A stretch of DNA of 64,000 nucleotides from Lachnospiraceae bacterium (GTDB lineage Bacteria > Bacillota > Clostridia > Lachnospirales > Lachnospiraceae). Shown here piece by piece: positions 32,775 through 42,148 of the stretch (position 1 is its first letter; every line of letters starts with the position of its first letter). A program made the position numbers and the translations under genes. The notes below the pieces were generated by a model. That model had not been told where the DNA came from, did not search any database, and was given only the letters and a program-made list of their open reading frames with translations. The stretch spans positions 1 through 64,000 of the forward strand of contig JAMPGL010000003.1 of assembly GCA_023663945.1 (NCBI GenBank), in the 5' to 3' direction.

Positions 32775-34247
32775 TTACAGAAGCGGCGACAAGAGCCTGC
32801 TGACCTGCTCCTTGAACCGCACCAGAAGGTTTCTTCCCAGATACATATTCTTGGTAATCTGCTTGGACTTCTTTAAATCCTCCCGAAAATACTCCGTCAT
32901 CTCCTTCGCCTTATCCTCGTCATAAAGAATTGCATTGACTTCAAAGTTTAATGCGAAACTCCGGATATCCATGTTTGCCGTCCCATAGCTGAGAACCATC
33001 TCATCCACGACAATTCCCTTGGCATGTAAAAAACCGTCCATATAGAGAAAGCAGTTGGCTCCAAGCAGAACCAGCTCCCCCACATAAGAGTATGTCGCCC
33101 AATAGACAAACGGGTGATCCGGCTTGCAGGGGATCATGATATTTACCTCCACGCCGGAATGCACCGCGATCACCAGCGCGGACATGATCGCCTCGTCCGG
33201 GATAAAGTAAGGAGTTTGAATATAAATACTGCGCTTTGCCTTGTGGATCAGGCGCAGGTAAGTGTTCCGGATGCTCTGCTCTAAAGAGTCCGGACCGCTG
33301 GTTACAATCTGAACCGGACAGCCTCCCTTTGACATCTTTTCCGGTGCAGTCAAATACCTGTCGAATGCGATAGTACTGTTCCTTGCTGCAAAATTCCAGT
33401 CCAAAATGAAACGCACTTGAAGCGCATCCACGGCGGAACCGGTAATCCGCATATGGGTATCGCGCCAGTATCCAAATTTCGGATCCAGACCTACATATTC
33501 TCTGGCAATATTAAAACCGCCTACATAGCCGGTCTTTCCATCTATCACGACAATCTTTCTGTGATTCCGGTAGTTGATACGGAGATGAAGCTGTCCGAGA
33601 GCCGCCGGAAAAAACTCTGCCACTTGGATTCCCATTCCCCGGAGCCGTTTCCAGACACTGCCCTTTACAAACCTGCCTCCCATGCCGTCAAACAAAATCC
33701 GGACTTCGACGCCTTCCTTTACCTTCTGCTCAAGAACTTCCAGAATCGCCCGAAACACCTCGTCATCCTTGATAATATAATACTGGATGTGAATGGACTT
33801 TTCCGCCCTTTTCAGATCCTCTGCCAGCGCCCCGAACTTGGCGCGCCCATCCACAAAAAACTGCACCTCATTGTCATCGGTCAGGATGGCGTTGGAAGCG
33901 TGGAGGTGGTACATTACCAAATCCCCATAATCCTTCATCTCCGGATAAGAGACGGAAAGCTCCTGATTCCGGATGCTGGTCTCCTGATGCCGGATGGCAT
34001 CGCTTAGTTTATCTTCAATTTCCTTGGTCCGGAACATCTTCTGCTTATGCATATCCGTCCCAATCAGCAGATAAAAAATAAAGCCCGCCACCGGTATAAA
34101 ATACAAAATAAGCAGCCACGCCCAGACGGACTTAGGCTCCTTCCGCTGAAAAAACACTATGATCACGGCAAGTATCAGATTGATGATCATCAGATGACTG
34201 AATACAAAGTCAAACCCAGTCTGCACATTCTGCCAAACAATATCCAT
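32775..34247 (-). CDS. cls: Cardiolipin synthase
   Basis: About 490 residues. Two N-terminal membrane helices, then two phospholipase-D domains: HKD1 NYRNHRKIVVIDGKTGYVGG and HKD2 HAKGIVVDEMVLSYGTANMD. Joins two phosphatidylglycerols, or related lipids, to cardiolipin at the membrane. The ATG at 34247 is preferred because GGAGGGAAGG precedes it; the longer GTG reading has none. Confidence 0.93.
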   Translation of the reverse strand: MDIVWQNVQTGFDFVFSHLMIINLILAVIIVFFQRKEPKSVWAWLLILYFIPVAGFIFYLLIGTDMHKQKMFRTKEIEDKLSDAIRHQETSIRNQELSVSYPEMKDYGDLVMYHLHASNAILTDDNEVQFFVDGRAKFGALAEDLKRAEKSIHIQYYIIKDDEVFRAILEVLEQKVKEGVEVRILFDGMGGRFVKGSVWKRLRGMGIQVAEFFPAALGQLHLRINYRNHRKIVVIDGKTGYVGGFNIAREYVGLDPKFGYWRDTHMRITGSAVDALQVRFILDWNFAARNSTIAFDRYLTAPEKMSKGGCPVQIVTSGPDSLEQSIRNTYLRLIHKAKRSIYIQTPYFIPDEAIMSALVIAVHSGVEVNIMIPCKPDHPFVYWATYSYVGELVLLGANCFLYMDGFLHAKGIVVDEMVLSYGTANMDIRSFALNFEVNAILYDEDKAKEMTEYFREDLKKSKQITKNMYLGRNLLVRFKEQVSRLLSPLL

Positions 34248-34339
34248 GTCTTTAATCCTTCCCTCCGGCACGCGCCCCGCGCAAACCTTCTGCTGTCATG
34301 AATTATATACCAATCCGGCGCGCAATTCAATGAAACTAC

Positions 34340-34368
34340 TTGCCTAATTTCTTAAAGAATGCTAAAAT
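34340..34368 (+). promoter_or_regulatory. Sigma-A promoter of the 34426 gene
   Basis: TTGCCT (34340-34345) and TAAAAT (34363-34368) with a 17-bp spacer, about 58 bases ahead of the TTG start. Confidence 0.6.
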
Positions 34369-34425
34369 ATTTGTTGCATCGCCGTTGTCCGAACAAAACT
34401 ATGACACACGGCAGGGAGGTTTGTT

Positions 34426-34902
34426 TTGAGCAAAGTTGCAATCGTTTTATTAGTGATTCTGGCAATTCTTATCGTTGCCCTTATTGTTTTATATTTTCTT
34501 GGAAAGAAAGCGCAGAAGCGTCAGAATGAGCAGCAGGCACAGATTGACGCCATGAAACAGACGGTGTCCATGCTGATCATCGACAAAAAGCGCATGAAGC
34601 TAAAAGACTCCGGTCTTCCCCAGGCGGTGCTTGACCAGACCCCCAAACTGCTCAGAGGCTCCAAGCTTCCCATTGTGAAAGCCAAAGTAGGACCTCAGAT
34701 TATGTCTCTGGTCTGTGAAGAGAAAATTTTTGATTCCGTTCCCGTCAAAAAGGAAGTAAAGGCTGTTGTAAGCGGTATCTACATCACCGACGTAAAAGGG
34801 CTTCACGGCAAGCCCATTGTTGCACCGCCCAAGAAAAAGGGATTTTTCAAGAGAACTTTAGAAAAAGCGCAGGAAAAGGCAGGGGCTAAGCCCGTTAAGT
34901 AG
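34426..34902 (+). CDS. Membrane-anchored hypothetical protein
   Basis: 158 residues. One N-terminal helix (VAIVLLVILAILIVALIVLYFLG), a short coiled stretch, then a basic domain (PQAVLDQTPKLLRGSKLPIVKAKVGPQIMSLVCEE..FDSVPVKKEVKAVVSGIYI) and a Lys-rich tail. The family seems to be a conserved, unnamed Lachnospiraceae one. The start is TTG with GGGAGG seven bases ahead. It is one of few plus-strand genes and is closed by the terminator at 34979-35088. Confidence 0.75.
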   Translation: MSKVAIVLLVILAILIVALIVLYFLGKKAQKRQNEQQAQIDAMKQTVSMLIIDKKRMKLKDSGLPQAVLDQTPKLLRGSKLPIVKAKVGPQIMSLVCEEKIFDSVPVKKEVKAVVSGIYITDVKGLHGKPIVAPPKKKGFFKRTLEKAQEKAGAKPVK

Positions 34903-34978
34903 GCATGCACACCTGCATATGCGCATCCGCTGTGTGTTTCCTTCGCCACGTAAATATAGCAGACAGTAAACAACATAA

Positions 34979-35088
34979 TATCCGGGTTTCGATTCCCGCG
35001 GGCAGCGAGTCAAGTGTCCTGCTTAAAGCCAGCTAAGGCCGGTTTAAGCATTTGACGGCTGCCGCGGGGCGCAAAGCCCGGATTTTTT
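34979..35088 (+). terminator. Terminator built round a TTAGCTGG palindrome
   Basis: Outer arms TCCGGGTTT (from 34981) and AAAGCCCGGA, followed by TTTTTT, enclose the palindromic repeat at 34994-35069. It ends the plus-strand gene at 34426-34902 and faces the DUF1934 gene end. Confidence 0.65.
34994..35069. repeat. TTAGCTGG palindromic repeat, copy C
   Basis: CCCGCGGGCAGCGAGTCAAG at the left pairs with CATTTGACGGCTGCCGCGGG at the right; inner hairpin GCTTAAAGCCAGC-TAAGGCC-GGTTTAAGC. It is the family member in the opposite direction, here used inside a terminator. Confidence 0.75.
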
Positions 35089-35530
35089 ATAGTAACTGCA
35101 CGCTTTCTTCTCTGGGACAAATCTTCATATCAATTTTGCAGTCCGCCAGATATTGATAATTGGCTTCTAAGGTGTAGGCAACCTGCACCCGGATCTGATT
35201 CTCCAATTCCTCCACCAGCACAGACTCCGTATCAATCCCAATCAGAATATTACCGAAGGGTGTCGCATAGCTGGTCATGTTCTTTTGGTTTTCCTCAAAC
35301 ACCATATGTACATTGATCAGACCCCTTTTCGTCACTTCCAGACAGGAATCGTGAAATTTGAGCATGTTCTTCGTGACGTCGTCAAACCCTTCCGTCACCT
35401 CGTCATACAAAACATAATGGCTTCCGTTTTTCTTATAATAATCTGCCGCTGTAATCGTCTCCAGCTCTTGACCGCCGTCTGCATTTTCAAACTGCAGTCC
35501 CTTTAGAGACATTAAAACCTCTTTTGTCAT
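35087..35530 (-). CDS. DUF1934-like protein
   Basis: About 147 residues. Small beta-barrel type (YYKKNGSHYVLYDEVTEG; CLEVTKRGLINVHMVFEENQKNMTSYATPFGNILIGIDTES; IRVQVAYTLEANYQYLADCKI), matching the DUF1934/YwiB calycin-like family of unknown role. ATG at 35530 after GGAAG. It follows murI by 10 bases and shares its operon. Confidence 0.8.
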   Translation of the reverse strand: MTKEVLMSLKGLQFENADGGQELETITAADYYKKNGSHYVLYDEVTEGFDDVTKNMLKFHDSCLEVTKRGLINVHMVFEENQKNMTSYATPFGNILIGIDTESVLVEELENQIRVQVAYTLEANYQYLADCKIDMKICPREESVQLL

Positions 35531-35540
35531 CACACACTTC

Positions 35541-36362
35541 CTAGTATTCTTCAATATTAATTACTTTTGCCGATAAAATCCCATATTTAATGATCGAGTT
35601 GGCAAAGCCCTTAAATTTTTCCGCCGCATCACTGACAAAAAACCGGTAACAGTTGTCGCCCAGCTTTGTCTCCTCCTCGTTTAATAAGTCCTGCCGTTTC
35701 AGCATTTCTTTTAATTCCCGCGCCGTCTCGTAGGCGGGATTCACAAGGGTCACGCTGTCTCCCATCACCTTTCCCACCGTAGAGCGGATCAGCGGATAGT
35801 GCGTACAGCCCAAGATCAAAGTGTCAATTCCAATATCAATCAGTTCTGTCAGGTATCTCTTGGCAATCTCATCCGTAACCGGATCCTGCCATAAGCCCTC
35901 CTCCACCAAGGGGACAAAAAGCGGGCACGCCTTTCCGATGACCTCCGCCTTAAGATCAATCTCTTTTATGTAACGGGAGTAGATACCGCTCCTGATAGTG
36001 CCCTCCGTGCCGATAACCCCTATCTTGCCGTTGCGGGTTGCCTCCGCCGCTGTGAGGGCTCCCGGCTTTACCACTCCAATCATAGGCAGATCCGTTTCCG
36101 CCTCAATTTCCTCTAGCGCGTAGGCGCTTGCCGTGTTGCACGCCACCACAATTGCCTTCACTTCCTGGGTCTGCAAAAACCGCACAATCTGCCTGGAAAA
36201 TCTTGTTACCGTTTCCTTCGATTTACTTCCATAGGGCACCCGTGCCGTATCGCCGAAATAGACGATTTTTTCTCTGGGCATCTGACGCATAATTTCCCTT
36301 GCCACCGTCAAGCCTCCCAGCCCCGAATCAAACACCCCTATCGGTGCATTTCTGTCGCTCAT
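35541..36362 (-). CDS. murI: Glutamate racemase
   Basis: 273 residues with all family marks: IGVFDSGLGGLTVARE, YFGDTARVPYG, the first catalytic Cys in IVVACNTASAYA and the second in LILGCTHYPLI. It makes D-glutamate for peptidoglycan. It lies between a repeat-containing membrane protein and the DUF1934 gene. Confidence 0.95.
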   Translation of the reverse strand: MSDRNAPIGVFDSGLGGLTVAREIMRQMPREKIVYFGDTARVPYGSKSKETVTRFSRQIVRFLQTQEVKAIVVACNTASAYALEEIEAETDLPMIGVVKPGALTAAEATRNGKIGVIGTEGTIRSGIYSRYIKEIDLKAEVIGKACPLFVPLVEEGLWQDPVTDEIAKRYLTELIDIGIDTLILGCTHYPLIRSTVGKVMGDSVTLVNPAYETARELKEMLKRQDLLNEEETKLGDNCYRFFVSDAAEKFKGFANSIIKYGILSAKVINIEEY

Positions 36363-36390
36363 AACCTGATTCCTTCTCCGCTTTGTCCAC

Positions 36391-36843
36391 TTACTCTGTC
36401 ATTTTCTTTTGATATAAATATTCCGCGATGCGGCTTTTTATACAATAATTTCCGCTCCTGATTCCCGTACTTCCCAGCTTCTTCCCGATTTCAGAAGATG
36501 TATCCGCCATTCTTTTAGATGTTTCCGCTTCCTGCGCGCCGTCCCCTGTCTTCTGCGTATCGGCTTCCGCCTTCCGCGCGCTGTCCTCTACCTTCTGCAT
36601 ATCGGTTTCCGCCTCCTGCGCACTGTTCCCTGTCTTCTGCATATCAGCTTCCGCCTCCTGCGCACTGTTCCCTGTCTTCTGCATATCGGCTTCCGCTTCC
36701 TGCGCACTGTTCCCTGTCTTCTGCGTATCGGCTTCCGCTTCCTGCGCGCAGGTCTCCGGCACCATGGAAAGCTCCGGGTAAATAAAGCCCCACCAGAGAG
36801 CCGTTGCCACAAATATAATTACTGCCTCATAAATTCTTCTCAT
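36391..36843 (-). CDS. Membrane-anchored protein with 14-residue tandem repeats
   Basis: 150 residues. A short N-terminal helix (AVIIFVATALWWGFIYP), then five to six copies of a 14-residue unit AQEAEADMQKTGNS with small changes, coded by 42-bp repeats at about 36528-36750, then a basic tail (IKSRIAEYLYQKK). The repeat part should form a charged helix or coil outside the membrane. Copy number may change by slippage. Function unknown. Confidence 0.65.
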   Translation of the reverse strand: MRRIYEAVIIFVATALWWGFIYPELSMVPETCAQEAEADTQKTGNSAQEAEADMQKTGNSAQEAEADMQKTGNSAQEAETDMQKVEDSARKAEADTQKTGDGAQEAETSKRMADTSSEIGKKLGSTGIRSGNYCIKSRIAEYLYQKKMTE

Positions 36844-36883
36844 ACCGCTCTTATCCCTTCTTTCTGATAAGAGTGTTTCCCTT

Positions 36884-37582
36884 TTATGAGTGTTTATTCA
36901 ATCTGCTTTCGTTTTCCAGCCTGATTTGATGGATAATGGATTTCTCCTGATTGTCAATGTGGAGCTTCGCCGCACGCGACGCCCGCTCCTTGTCTCTGGC
37001 TGCAATGCTCTCATAAATTTCCCTGTGCTCCGCCACCAGATTGTCATGTTCGCTCTCTTCACTGATATACATAAAGCGGTATCGGTACATCTGCTCAGAT
37101 AAATTGCTCAAAAGCTGGCGCAGACGCAGATTTCCCGTTGCTTCCACAATAATGTCATGGAGCGCCACATCCGCCTGCGCAATCACCGCCGCATCCTTGC
37201 CCTCAGCCGCCTTTTCAAATTCCAGGCACGCCTCCAAAAGCCGTCCGGTATCCTCCTTGGAAATTCGGTCACAGGCAAGCTCCACACTTAAAGCGTCAAG
37301 CGCCCGGCGCACCTCAAGCACATCTTTTAAGTTCTTTTCCGTAATTCTTGCCACCTCAGCTCCCCTTCTGGGAATCATGATGACCAGCCCTTCCAGCTCC
37401 AGCTTCCGTATCGCTTCGCGGATGGGCGTCCTGCTGACTCCCAGGCGGTTCGCCAGGTGCACCTCCATCAATCGCTCCCCGGGCTTTAGCTGGCCTGTCA
37501 GAATCGCCTTTCTCAGAGTGTTAAACACCACATCCCGAAGAGGCAGAAACTCATCCATCTCAATCTGTAACTTTTCTTCCAT
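36884..37582 (-). CDS. GntR/FadR-family regulator
   Basis: 232 residues. N-terminal winged helix (LRDVVFNTLRKAILTGQLKPGERL; ANRLGVSRTPIREAIRKLELEGLV) and a helical FCD ligand domain with metal-type residues (DVALHDIIVEATGN; EHREIYESIAARD). The ATG at 37582 follows AGGAGG. It overlaps nothing but starts 17 bp after ispE ends and is cotranscribed; the effector is unknown. Confidence 0.88.
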   Translation of the reverse strand: MEEKLQIEMDEFLPLRDVVFNTLRKAILTGQLKPGERLMEVHLANRLGVSRTPIREAIRKLELEGLVIMIPRRGAEVARITEKNLKDVLEVRRALDALSVELACDRISKEDTGRLLEACLEFEKAAEGKDAAVIAQADVALHDIIVEATGNLRLRQLLSNLSEQMYRYRFMYISEESEHDNLVAEHREIYESIAARDKERASRAAKLHIDNQEKSIIHQIRLENESRLNKHS

Positions 37583-37599
37583 TTCTGACCTCCTTTCGG

Positions 37600-38478
37600 C
37601 TAACCGCAATCTCCATGATAAAATCTGGTAACAAAGACTTGTCCGGCAAGCCCCTGCTCCCTGATTCTGTCCGCCGCCTGCCGCGCGGCTTCCTTTTCCG
37701 TAAAAACTCCAAAGACCGTGGGACCGCTTCCGCTCATAAGCGCATTTACCGCCCCATCCGCCTTCATCTGCTCCTTAATCCTCTCAATTACCGGATATTC
37801 CCGGATTGTCACCGTCTCTAGGACATTTTCCATCCGCTCCGTAATTCCGCTAAGACTGCCGGACTTAATCGCCCCGATCATCCCGTCAATATCCGGATGC
37901 CTCTTCAGCCTGTCCACATGAAGATTTTCGTACACAAATTTGGTGGACACGCTAATCTCCGGCTTTGCCGCCACAAGAACACACTCCGGCGGCGCGGGAA
38001 GCGGTGTCAAAAGCTCCCCAATCCCTTCCGAAAGCGCCGTCCCTCCCATGATACAGTAGGGCACGTCCGCGCCAATCCTTACCCCCAGCCTCTTCATCTC
38101 CTCAAGATCCATGCAGAGACCAAACAATTCATTAAGCCCGTGAAATACCGCCGCCGCATCCGTGCTGCCTCCCGCCATTCCCGCGGCAATCGGAATATTT
38201 TTTTCAAGGGTAATCTTGATGCCTTTATCAATCTTTTTTTCCTTTAGAATCAGCTCCGCCGCCCGGTAAATCAAATTCTCTTTCCCTGCCGGAACCGCCT
38301 CATCTCCCACCAGAAGTTCTATTCCCGGTTCCCTGCCTGCCGTAAAGGTCAGTCTATCCCAGATGTCCACCGTCTGCATGATCATTTTGACTTCATGATA
38401 GCCGTCCTCACGCCTCCGGATCACATCAAGCCCTAAGTTAATCTTGGCATATGCTTTTCTCTCCACAAAATCCTTCAT
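37600..38478 (-). CDS. ispE: 4-diphosphocytidyl-2-C-methyl-D-erythritol kinase
   Basis: 292 residues. GHMP kinase: AYAKINLGLDV at the start, the ATP loop PIAAGMAGGSTDAAAV, and MSGSGPTVFGVF near the end. It phosphorylates the CDP-ME intermediate in the MEP route to isoprenoids. First gene of a unit with gntR; a clear promoter lies upstream. Confidence 0.95.
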   Translation of the reverse strand: MKDFVERKAYAKINLGLDVIRRREDGYHEVKMIMQTVDIWDRLTFTAGREPGIELLVGDEAVPAGKENLIYRAAELILKEKKIDKGIKITLEKNIPIAAGMAGGSTDAAAVFHGLNELFGLCMDLEEMKRLGVRIGADVPYCIMGGTALSEGIGELLTPLPAPPECVLVAAKPEISVSTKFVYENLHVDRLKRHPDIDGMIGAIKSGSLSGITERMENVLETVTIREYPVIERIKEQMKADGAVNALMSGSGPTVFGVFTEKEAARQAADRIREQGLAGQVFVTRFYHGDCG

Positions 38479-38816
38479 CTCGTCCTGTCCTTCTCTTTCC
38501 AGCCGTGCTGAGTGTATACATTATACAAAAGATTGTACTTAATTATATACATGACGGGGATTGTTCGTCAAGGTTTATCCTTGTCATGACTGAAACCCAT
38601 ATTTACATGCCTGCCACAAAAAAATACTTGCAGAGATTAAACCCTGCAAGTATTCTATCCTATGCCGATAACTGCTGATCAGGCAGTCACAAACCACATG
38701 CTTAGTATTGAAATATTAGACTGCTGATTAGCATTATAATCATTAACTGGTTTTAATTCTAAATTATAACCGCCATGCGGTTATTTGTCACTGACACGCT
38801 AATGCATTTAGCTGGT
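38479..38816. other. Promoter and terminators between ispE and the Ser-rich protein gene
   Basis: No gene. Minus-strand promoter for ispE: TTGACG (38571-38566), 18 bp, TATAAT (38547-38542). Two hairpins end the upstream gene: ATAACCGC-CAT-GCGGTTAT (38766-38784) and AATACTTGCAG/CTGCAAGTATT (38618-38654), the latter followed on the minus strand by T7. Confidence 0.6.
38618..38654 (-). terminator. Terminator of the Ser-rich secreted protein
   Basis: Eleven-base arms AATACTTGCAG and CTGCAAGTATT, then TTTTTTTG on the minus strand. Confidence 0.75.
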
Positions 38817-39593
38817 TTACTCAGACGGCGTTTCTGAAGGTGCTGCTGATGCAGAAGGCTTCGGTGACACCGCAGGATTCGCAGACGGCGTTGCGCTTGA
38901 AGAACTGCTTCCTGAAGAACTGCTTCCCGAAGAACTGCTTGAGGAACTACTGCTCGAAGAACTGCTTGAGGAATTGCTACCAGCCTCATTTGCCACTGCT
39001 GCCTGTGCTGCAGCCGCTTCCTTTGCTTTCTCTTCTGCAATGATTTCTTCCATTACTTTCACAAAAGATTTCACTGTTGCGTCTACAGAAGATATTGACA
39101 TTTCGAATGTGTCCGCAGAAACTGCCTTACCGTCTGCGTTTTCTATTTCTCCCGCCTTATTAACCTTATAAGCGGTTACCTCTGTAAGGGAAGCCAGGTC
39201 AATCGACTCTGCTCCTGCAGCATAAGAATCTTCAATCTGCTTCTTAACTGCTTCACCTGACTCCTTTGTTACATCCTTAACAATAATAGAGTCTTCTTCC
39301 AACGCCATTCTCGTCTTCTGACCTGCTGGAACTTGAACAGAACCCACGTTCTTAATAACCACGCCATCCATCATAACATCAACTCTTCCGGCAGATCCTA
39401 TGCTGGAAATATCGATACTTCCATCTTCATAAATCAATACAAGAGCTGTTCCAAATACATAAACACTATGGCTCTCCTCATCCTGCGTCATAACCACTTC
39501 CGATGGTGCCTCAGCAGGCGGTGCGGCGAAAGCTACCATGCAGGCACCTATTCCCAAGACTCCTGCCAATGCCAATGCAAAAATTTTTTTCAT
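38817..39593 (-). CDS. Secreted protein with long Ser-rich tail
   Basis: 258 residues. Signal peptide ending FAA, then a small acidic domain (SVYVFGTALVLIYEDGSIDI; VDVMMDGVVIKNVGSVQV) and a helical Ala/Glu segment. The C-terminus is an uninterrupted Ser run with a few Gly, then a Pro/Ser/Ala tail. The tail resembles disordered wall-spanning or glycosylated stretches; no LPXTG is present. The family and role are unknown. The Ser codons form an AGC/TCC-rich tract that could vary in length. Confidence 0.7.
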   Translation of the reverse strand: MKKIFALALAGVLGIGACMVAFAAPPAEAPSEVVMTQDEESHSVYVFGTALVLIYEDGSIDISSIGSAGRVDVMMDGVVIKNVGSVQVPAGQKTRMALEEDSIIVKDVTKESGEAVKKQIEDSYAAGAESIDLASLTEVTAYKVNKAGEIENADGKAVSADTFEMSISSVDATVKSFVKVMEEIIAEEKAKEAAAAQAAVANEAGSNSSSSSSSSSSSSSSSGSSSSGSSSSSATPSANPAVSPKPSASAAPSETPSE

Positions 39594-39905
39594 TACTCTG
39601 TCCTCCTGTTTCTTAATTTTCTGAGTGTGGTTTTAATAACTTTCTTAACTAAATATATGTTAAGTGCTATTATTATACTTATATCTAAAAAGGTAATCAA
39701 TAAGTTTTCTTTTATTTTTTTAATTTTCTTCGGAAAGTAGAGTAAAATATTGGTAAATTTTCATGATACATAAGTTACTATAAACATTTTTATAACCTTT
39801 TTTAAATCAAATCAAAAAAATCTCAATTTTTTTCTTCCCACCCCTAAATTATTTCCCTCATCTGACCGATACCTATATTACAAATATAACCAAGGAGGGT
39901 GAATC
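39594..39905. other. Divergent upstream region, AT-rich
   Basis: Shared 5' region of the Ser-rich protein (minus) and the 39906 gene (plus). AT-rich, with no repeat and no promoter that I would assign; ribosome sites AGGAGGAC (minus) and AAGGAGGGTGA (plus) are evident. Confidence 0.4.
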
Positions 39906-40514
39906 ATGAGCGTAAACGGAGTTACAGGTGCCAGCGATGCCTACAGCGCATATGCTGTACAGCCGAAGACCACTGAGGCTAAGACTGAAGCCGCAGCAAC
40001 CGAAAAAGAAAAAACTGAATCTGCAGGTGCAGTGTACGAGCCGTCCAAGGAGGCTAAAACTGCTGCCAGCAAAAAGACCTATAAGACCGATGCCAATCTG
40101 GTAGCTAAGCTGAAAGCGGACGCAGAAGCAAGAACCGCACAGCTTCAGAGCCTTGTAGAAAAGATGCTGACCAAGCAGGGAGAGACCTATGGAAAGGCAA
40201 ACGACATTTGGAGTATTTTATCCAGCGGTAATTTTACTGTTGATGCCGCTACCAAAGCACAGGCACAGGCTGATATTGCAGAAGATGGATATTGGGGCGT
40301 ATCTCAAACCTCACAGCGTATTCTGGATTTTGCTACCGCTTTAACCGGCGGTGATCCCGATAAGATCGAGGAGATGCGTGCCGCATTCCAGAAAGGCTTT
40401 AAGCAGGCTGAAAAGACTTGGGGCGGAAGTCTTCCCGATATTTCTCAGCGTACTTATGATGCTGTTATGAAAGGCTTTGACGATCTGGCAAAAGAAGCCG
40501 GAATTATGGAATAA
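39906..40514 (+). CDS. Conserved hypothetical helical protein
   Basis: 202 residues. Low-complexity Ala/Glu/Thr/Lys start, then a helical domain (NLVAKLKADAEARTAQLQSLVEKML; DIAEDGYWGVSQTSQRILDFATAL; IEEMRAAFQKGFKQAEKTWGG; ISQRTYDAVMKGFDDLAKEAG). I recognise the shape from Clostridia genomes but not a function. No signal peptide or membrane part. Ends at the hairpin 40543-40575. Confidence 0.75.
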   Translation: MSVNGVTGASDAYSAYAVQPKTTEAKTEAAATEKEKTESAGAVYEPSKEAKTAASKKTYKTDANLVAKLKADAEARTAQLQSLVEKMLTKQGETYGKANDIWSILSSGNFTVDAATKAQAQADIAEDGYWGVSQTSQRILDFATALTGGDPDKIEEMRAAFQKGFKQAEKTWGGSLPDISQRTYDAVMKGFDDLAKEAGIME

Positions 40515-40542
40515 TTCCATATCATTCAATGAAATGTAACTC

Positions 40543-40575
40543 AAAAGAAGAGTGTCGCCGACACTCTTCTTTTTT
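40543..40575. terminator. Bidirectional terminator
   Basis: AAAAGAAGAGTGT-CGCCG-ACACTCTTCTTTTTT. It serves the plus-strand gene on the left and the minus-strand DUF3794 gene that ends at 40577 on the right. Confidence 0.8.
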
Positions 40576-40576
40576 G

Positions 40577-42148
40577 TCACATCCCTTTTACAATTAAAAT
40601 CTTATCCCCGGCTTTTACTTCATCTCCGGAAAGATTATTGGTCTGCCGGATTAACGATACCGGCACGTAGTACCGCTTTCCGATGTCCCAGAGGCTTTCT
40701 CCCTCTCTGACCATATATACAGCGATTCCGGGCAGTCCCGCCATCTTTTCCATATCGGGTTCGCTCACGATAATCTGCTCGACAATCTTTTCCTGCCACT
40801 GCTTATAAATATTGGAGCGGAAATAAAGAACACATTTCACATCCACCTCCCGATTGTCAATAACAGCAACCGTCACCTGATCCACGCAGGCGCTTATCGG
40901 ATAAATGCAGTTGTCGAGATCCCCTTCCGTCTCCAGCAGGTACTCGAATGGAATGCTTCCCCGTATCACCCCGTATTTGTCGCCTTCGCTGCTGCACTCA
41001 AAGAATATCTGCAGATCCACTGTCCCGGTGATTGCAATTCCGCCCTCCACCGCATTTTTCTCACTAATCTGCAGACTGCCTGCCGTGTGAAGAATTTTAT
41101 GAATCATGCTGTTTTCTTCCTGAGCTTTAAAATGGCCGGATATCTTGGCTTTTCCGTTGCACTTTGCCTGCAGTCTTCTAAAATCCGCATTTTTTTCCTG
41201 AACAGAAACCTCCTTTACCACGCCGTAGACATCGGAAAGAAGGTCAACGCTGTCCTCCTCATAAATACAGATGTCCAAATCCAGACACTGCTCAAAGGTA
41301 ATCACTCGGTCTTCCCCGTCAAAATCAGGGCGCACCTCGACTTCCCTGCTCTCCGCCCTAAGACGGATTTCCGGAATCATTCCTTCCCTGCACCCCGGGC
41401 ATTCCAGACTTCCCGCAAAGGGCAGCGTCGTTTCATAATGACAGATTTCCTCGTCCTCCCCTTCTCCCCGATACAGGAAAAAGGCGTGGAGTTCTCCCTG
41501 CAATGCAATTTTATCATCCAGCACCTTAAACTCCACCGTCCCCGGTACGATTTCCGACCAGATCATGGCTGTAATATTGGGAAAGCTCCCCGGAATTTCT
41601 ACCTCTTCTTTAATACGGAAAATATCTTTCTTTTTCACCATCATAGCGGCTACATTCAGTGTCTTTTTCCGAAATTCCACCGGCTCCTCGCTGTGAAGAT
41701 CCACCGCGGTCTCTTCATCGCGGACCTCCTCGCAGCTGAGGGAAAGTCCAATTAAAGACTGTACGCTGATCTTACGGGAGTTAATCAAACCAATGCTCAA
41801 ATCCTCAATCTCCCAGTCTACATTAACCCCGTCCCCATTCCGGACTCCTTCCATGAACACCATTTCTTCAAAAGGAATCTCCCCTTCCATACAGGCAATA
41901 TTGTTTCTCTCTCCCGCGCCATTTTCCTTTTCCGCCAGATAGAGAACGGAAAATTCCAGTTTCCCCTTTACGGTCACGTGATCATCCGTCACCTTTACCT
42001 CGTCAACTGTCATATTCCCTCTATCCAAAATCAGCTTTGCCGCATCCGGTCTGGAATCTGATATGATCACATCATCTTCCAGCGTCATCTGAGTAAATGC
42101 TTTGCATTTCACACAGTCCATATGTATATTCCGCTTGATCAGTTCCAT
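40577..42148 (-). CDS. DUF3794 (SPOCS) protein with C-terminal LysM
   Basis: About 523 residues. Several DUF3794 units (for example DDVIISDSRPDAAKLILDRG, VSVQEKNADFRRLQAKCNGK) followed by a LysM domain (VYMVREGESLWDIGKRYYVPVSLIRQTNNL...GDKILIVKG). Such proteins belong to spore coat or spore-cortex layers and bind peptidoglycan through LysM, suggesting a spore-forming relative. ATG at 42148 after AGGGAGG; longer readings have no ribosome site. Confidence 0.88.
   Translation of the reverse strand: MELIKRNIHMDCVKCKAFTQMTLEDDVIISDSRPDAAKLILDRGNMTVDEVKVTDDHVTVKGKLEFSVLYLAEKENGAGERNNIACMEGEIPFEEMVFMEGVRNGDGVNVDWEIEDLSIGLINSRKISVQSLIGLSLSCEEVRDEETAVDLHSEEPVEFRKKTLNVAAMMVKKKDIFRIKEEVEIPGSFPNITAMIWSEIVPGTVEFKVLDDKIALQGELHAFFLYRGEGEDEEICHYETTLPFAGSLECPGCREGMIPEIRLRAESREVEVRPDFDGEDRVITFEQCLDLDICIYEEDSVDLLSDVYGVVKEVSVQEKNADFRRLQAKCNGKAKISGHFKAQEENSMIHKILHTAGSLQISEKNAVEGGIAITGTVDLQIFFECSSEGDKYGVIRGSIPFEYLLETEGDLDNCIYPISACVDQVTVAVIDNREVDVKCVLYFRSNIYKQWQEKIVEQIIVSEPDMEKMAGLPGIAVYMVREGESLWDIGKRYYVPVSLIRQTNNLSGDEVKAGDKILIVKGM

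Noticed and set aside
36528..36750. CRISPR-like regular repeats
   Set aside because: The 42-bp units are directly adjacent without spacers and encode in-frame peptide repeats.
38817..39040. Frame of glutamine/arginine-rich protein over the Ser tract
   Set aside because: Alternate reading of the Ser-repeat DNA of the secreted protein gene.
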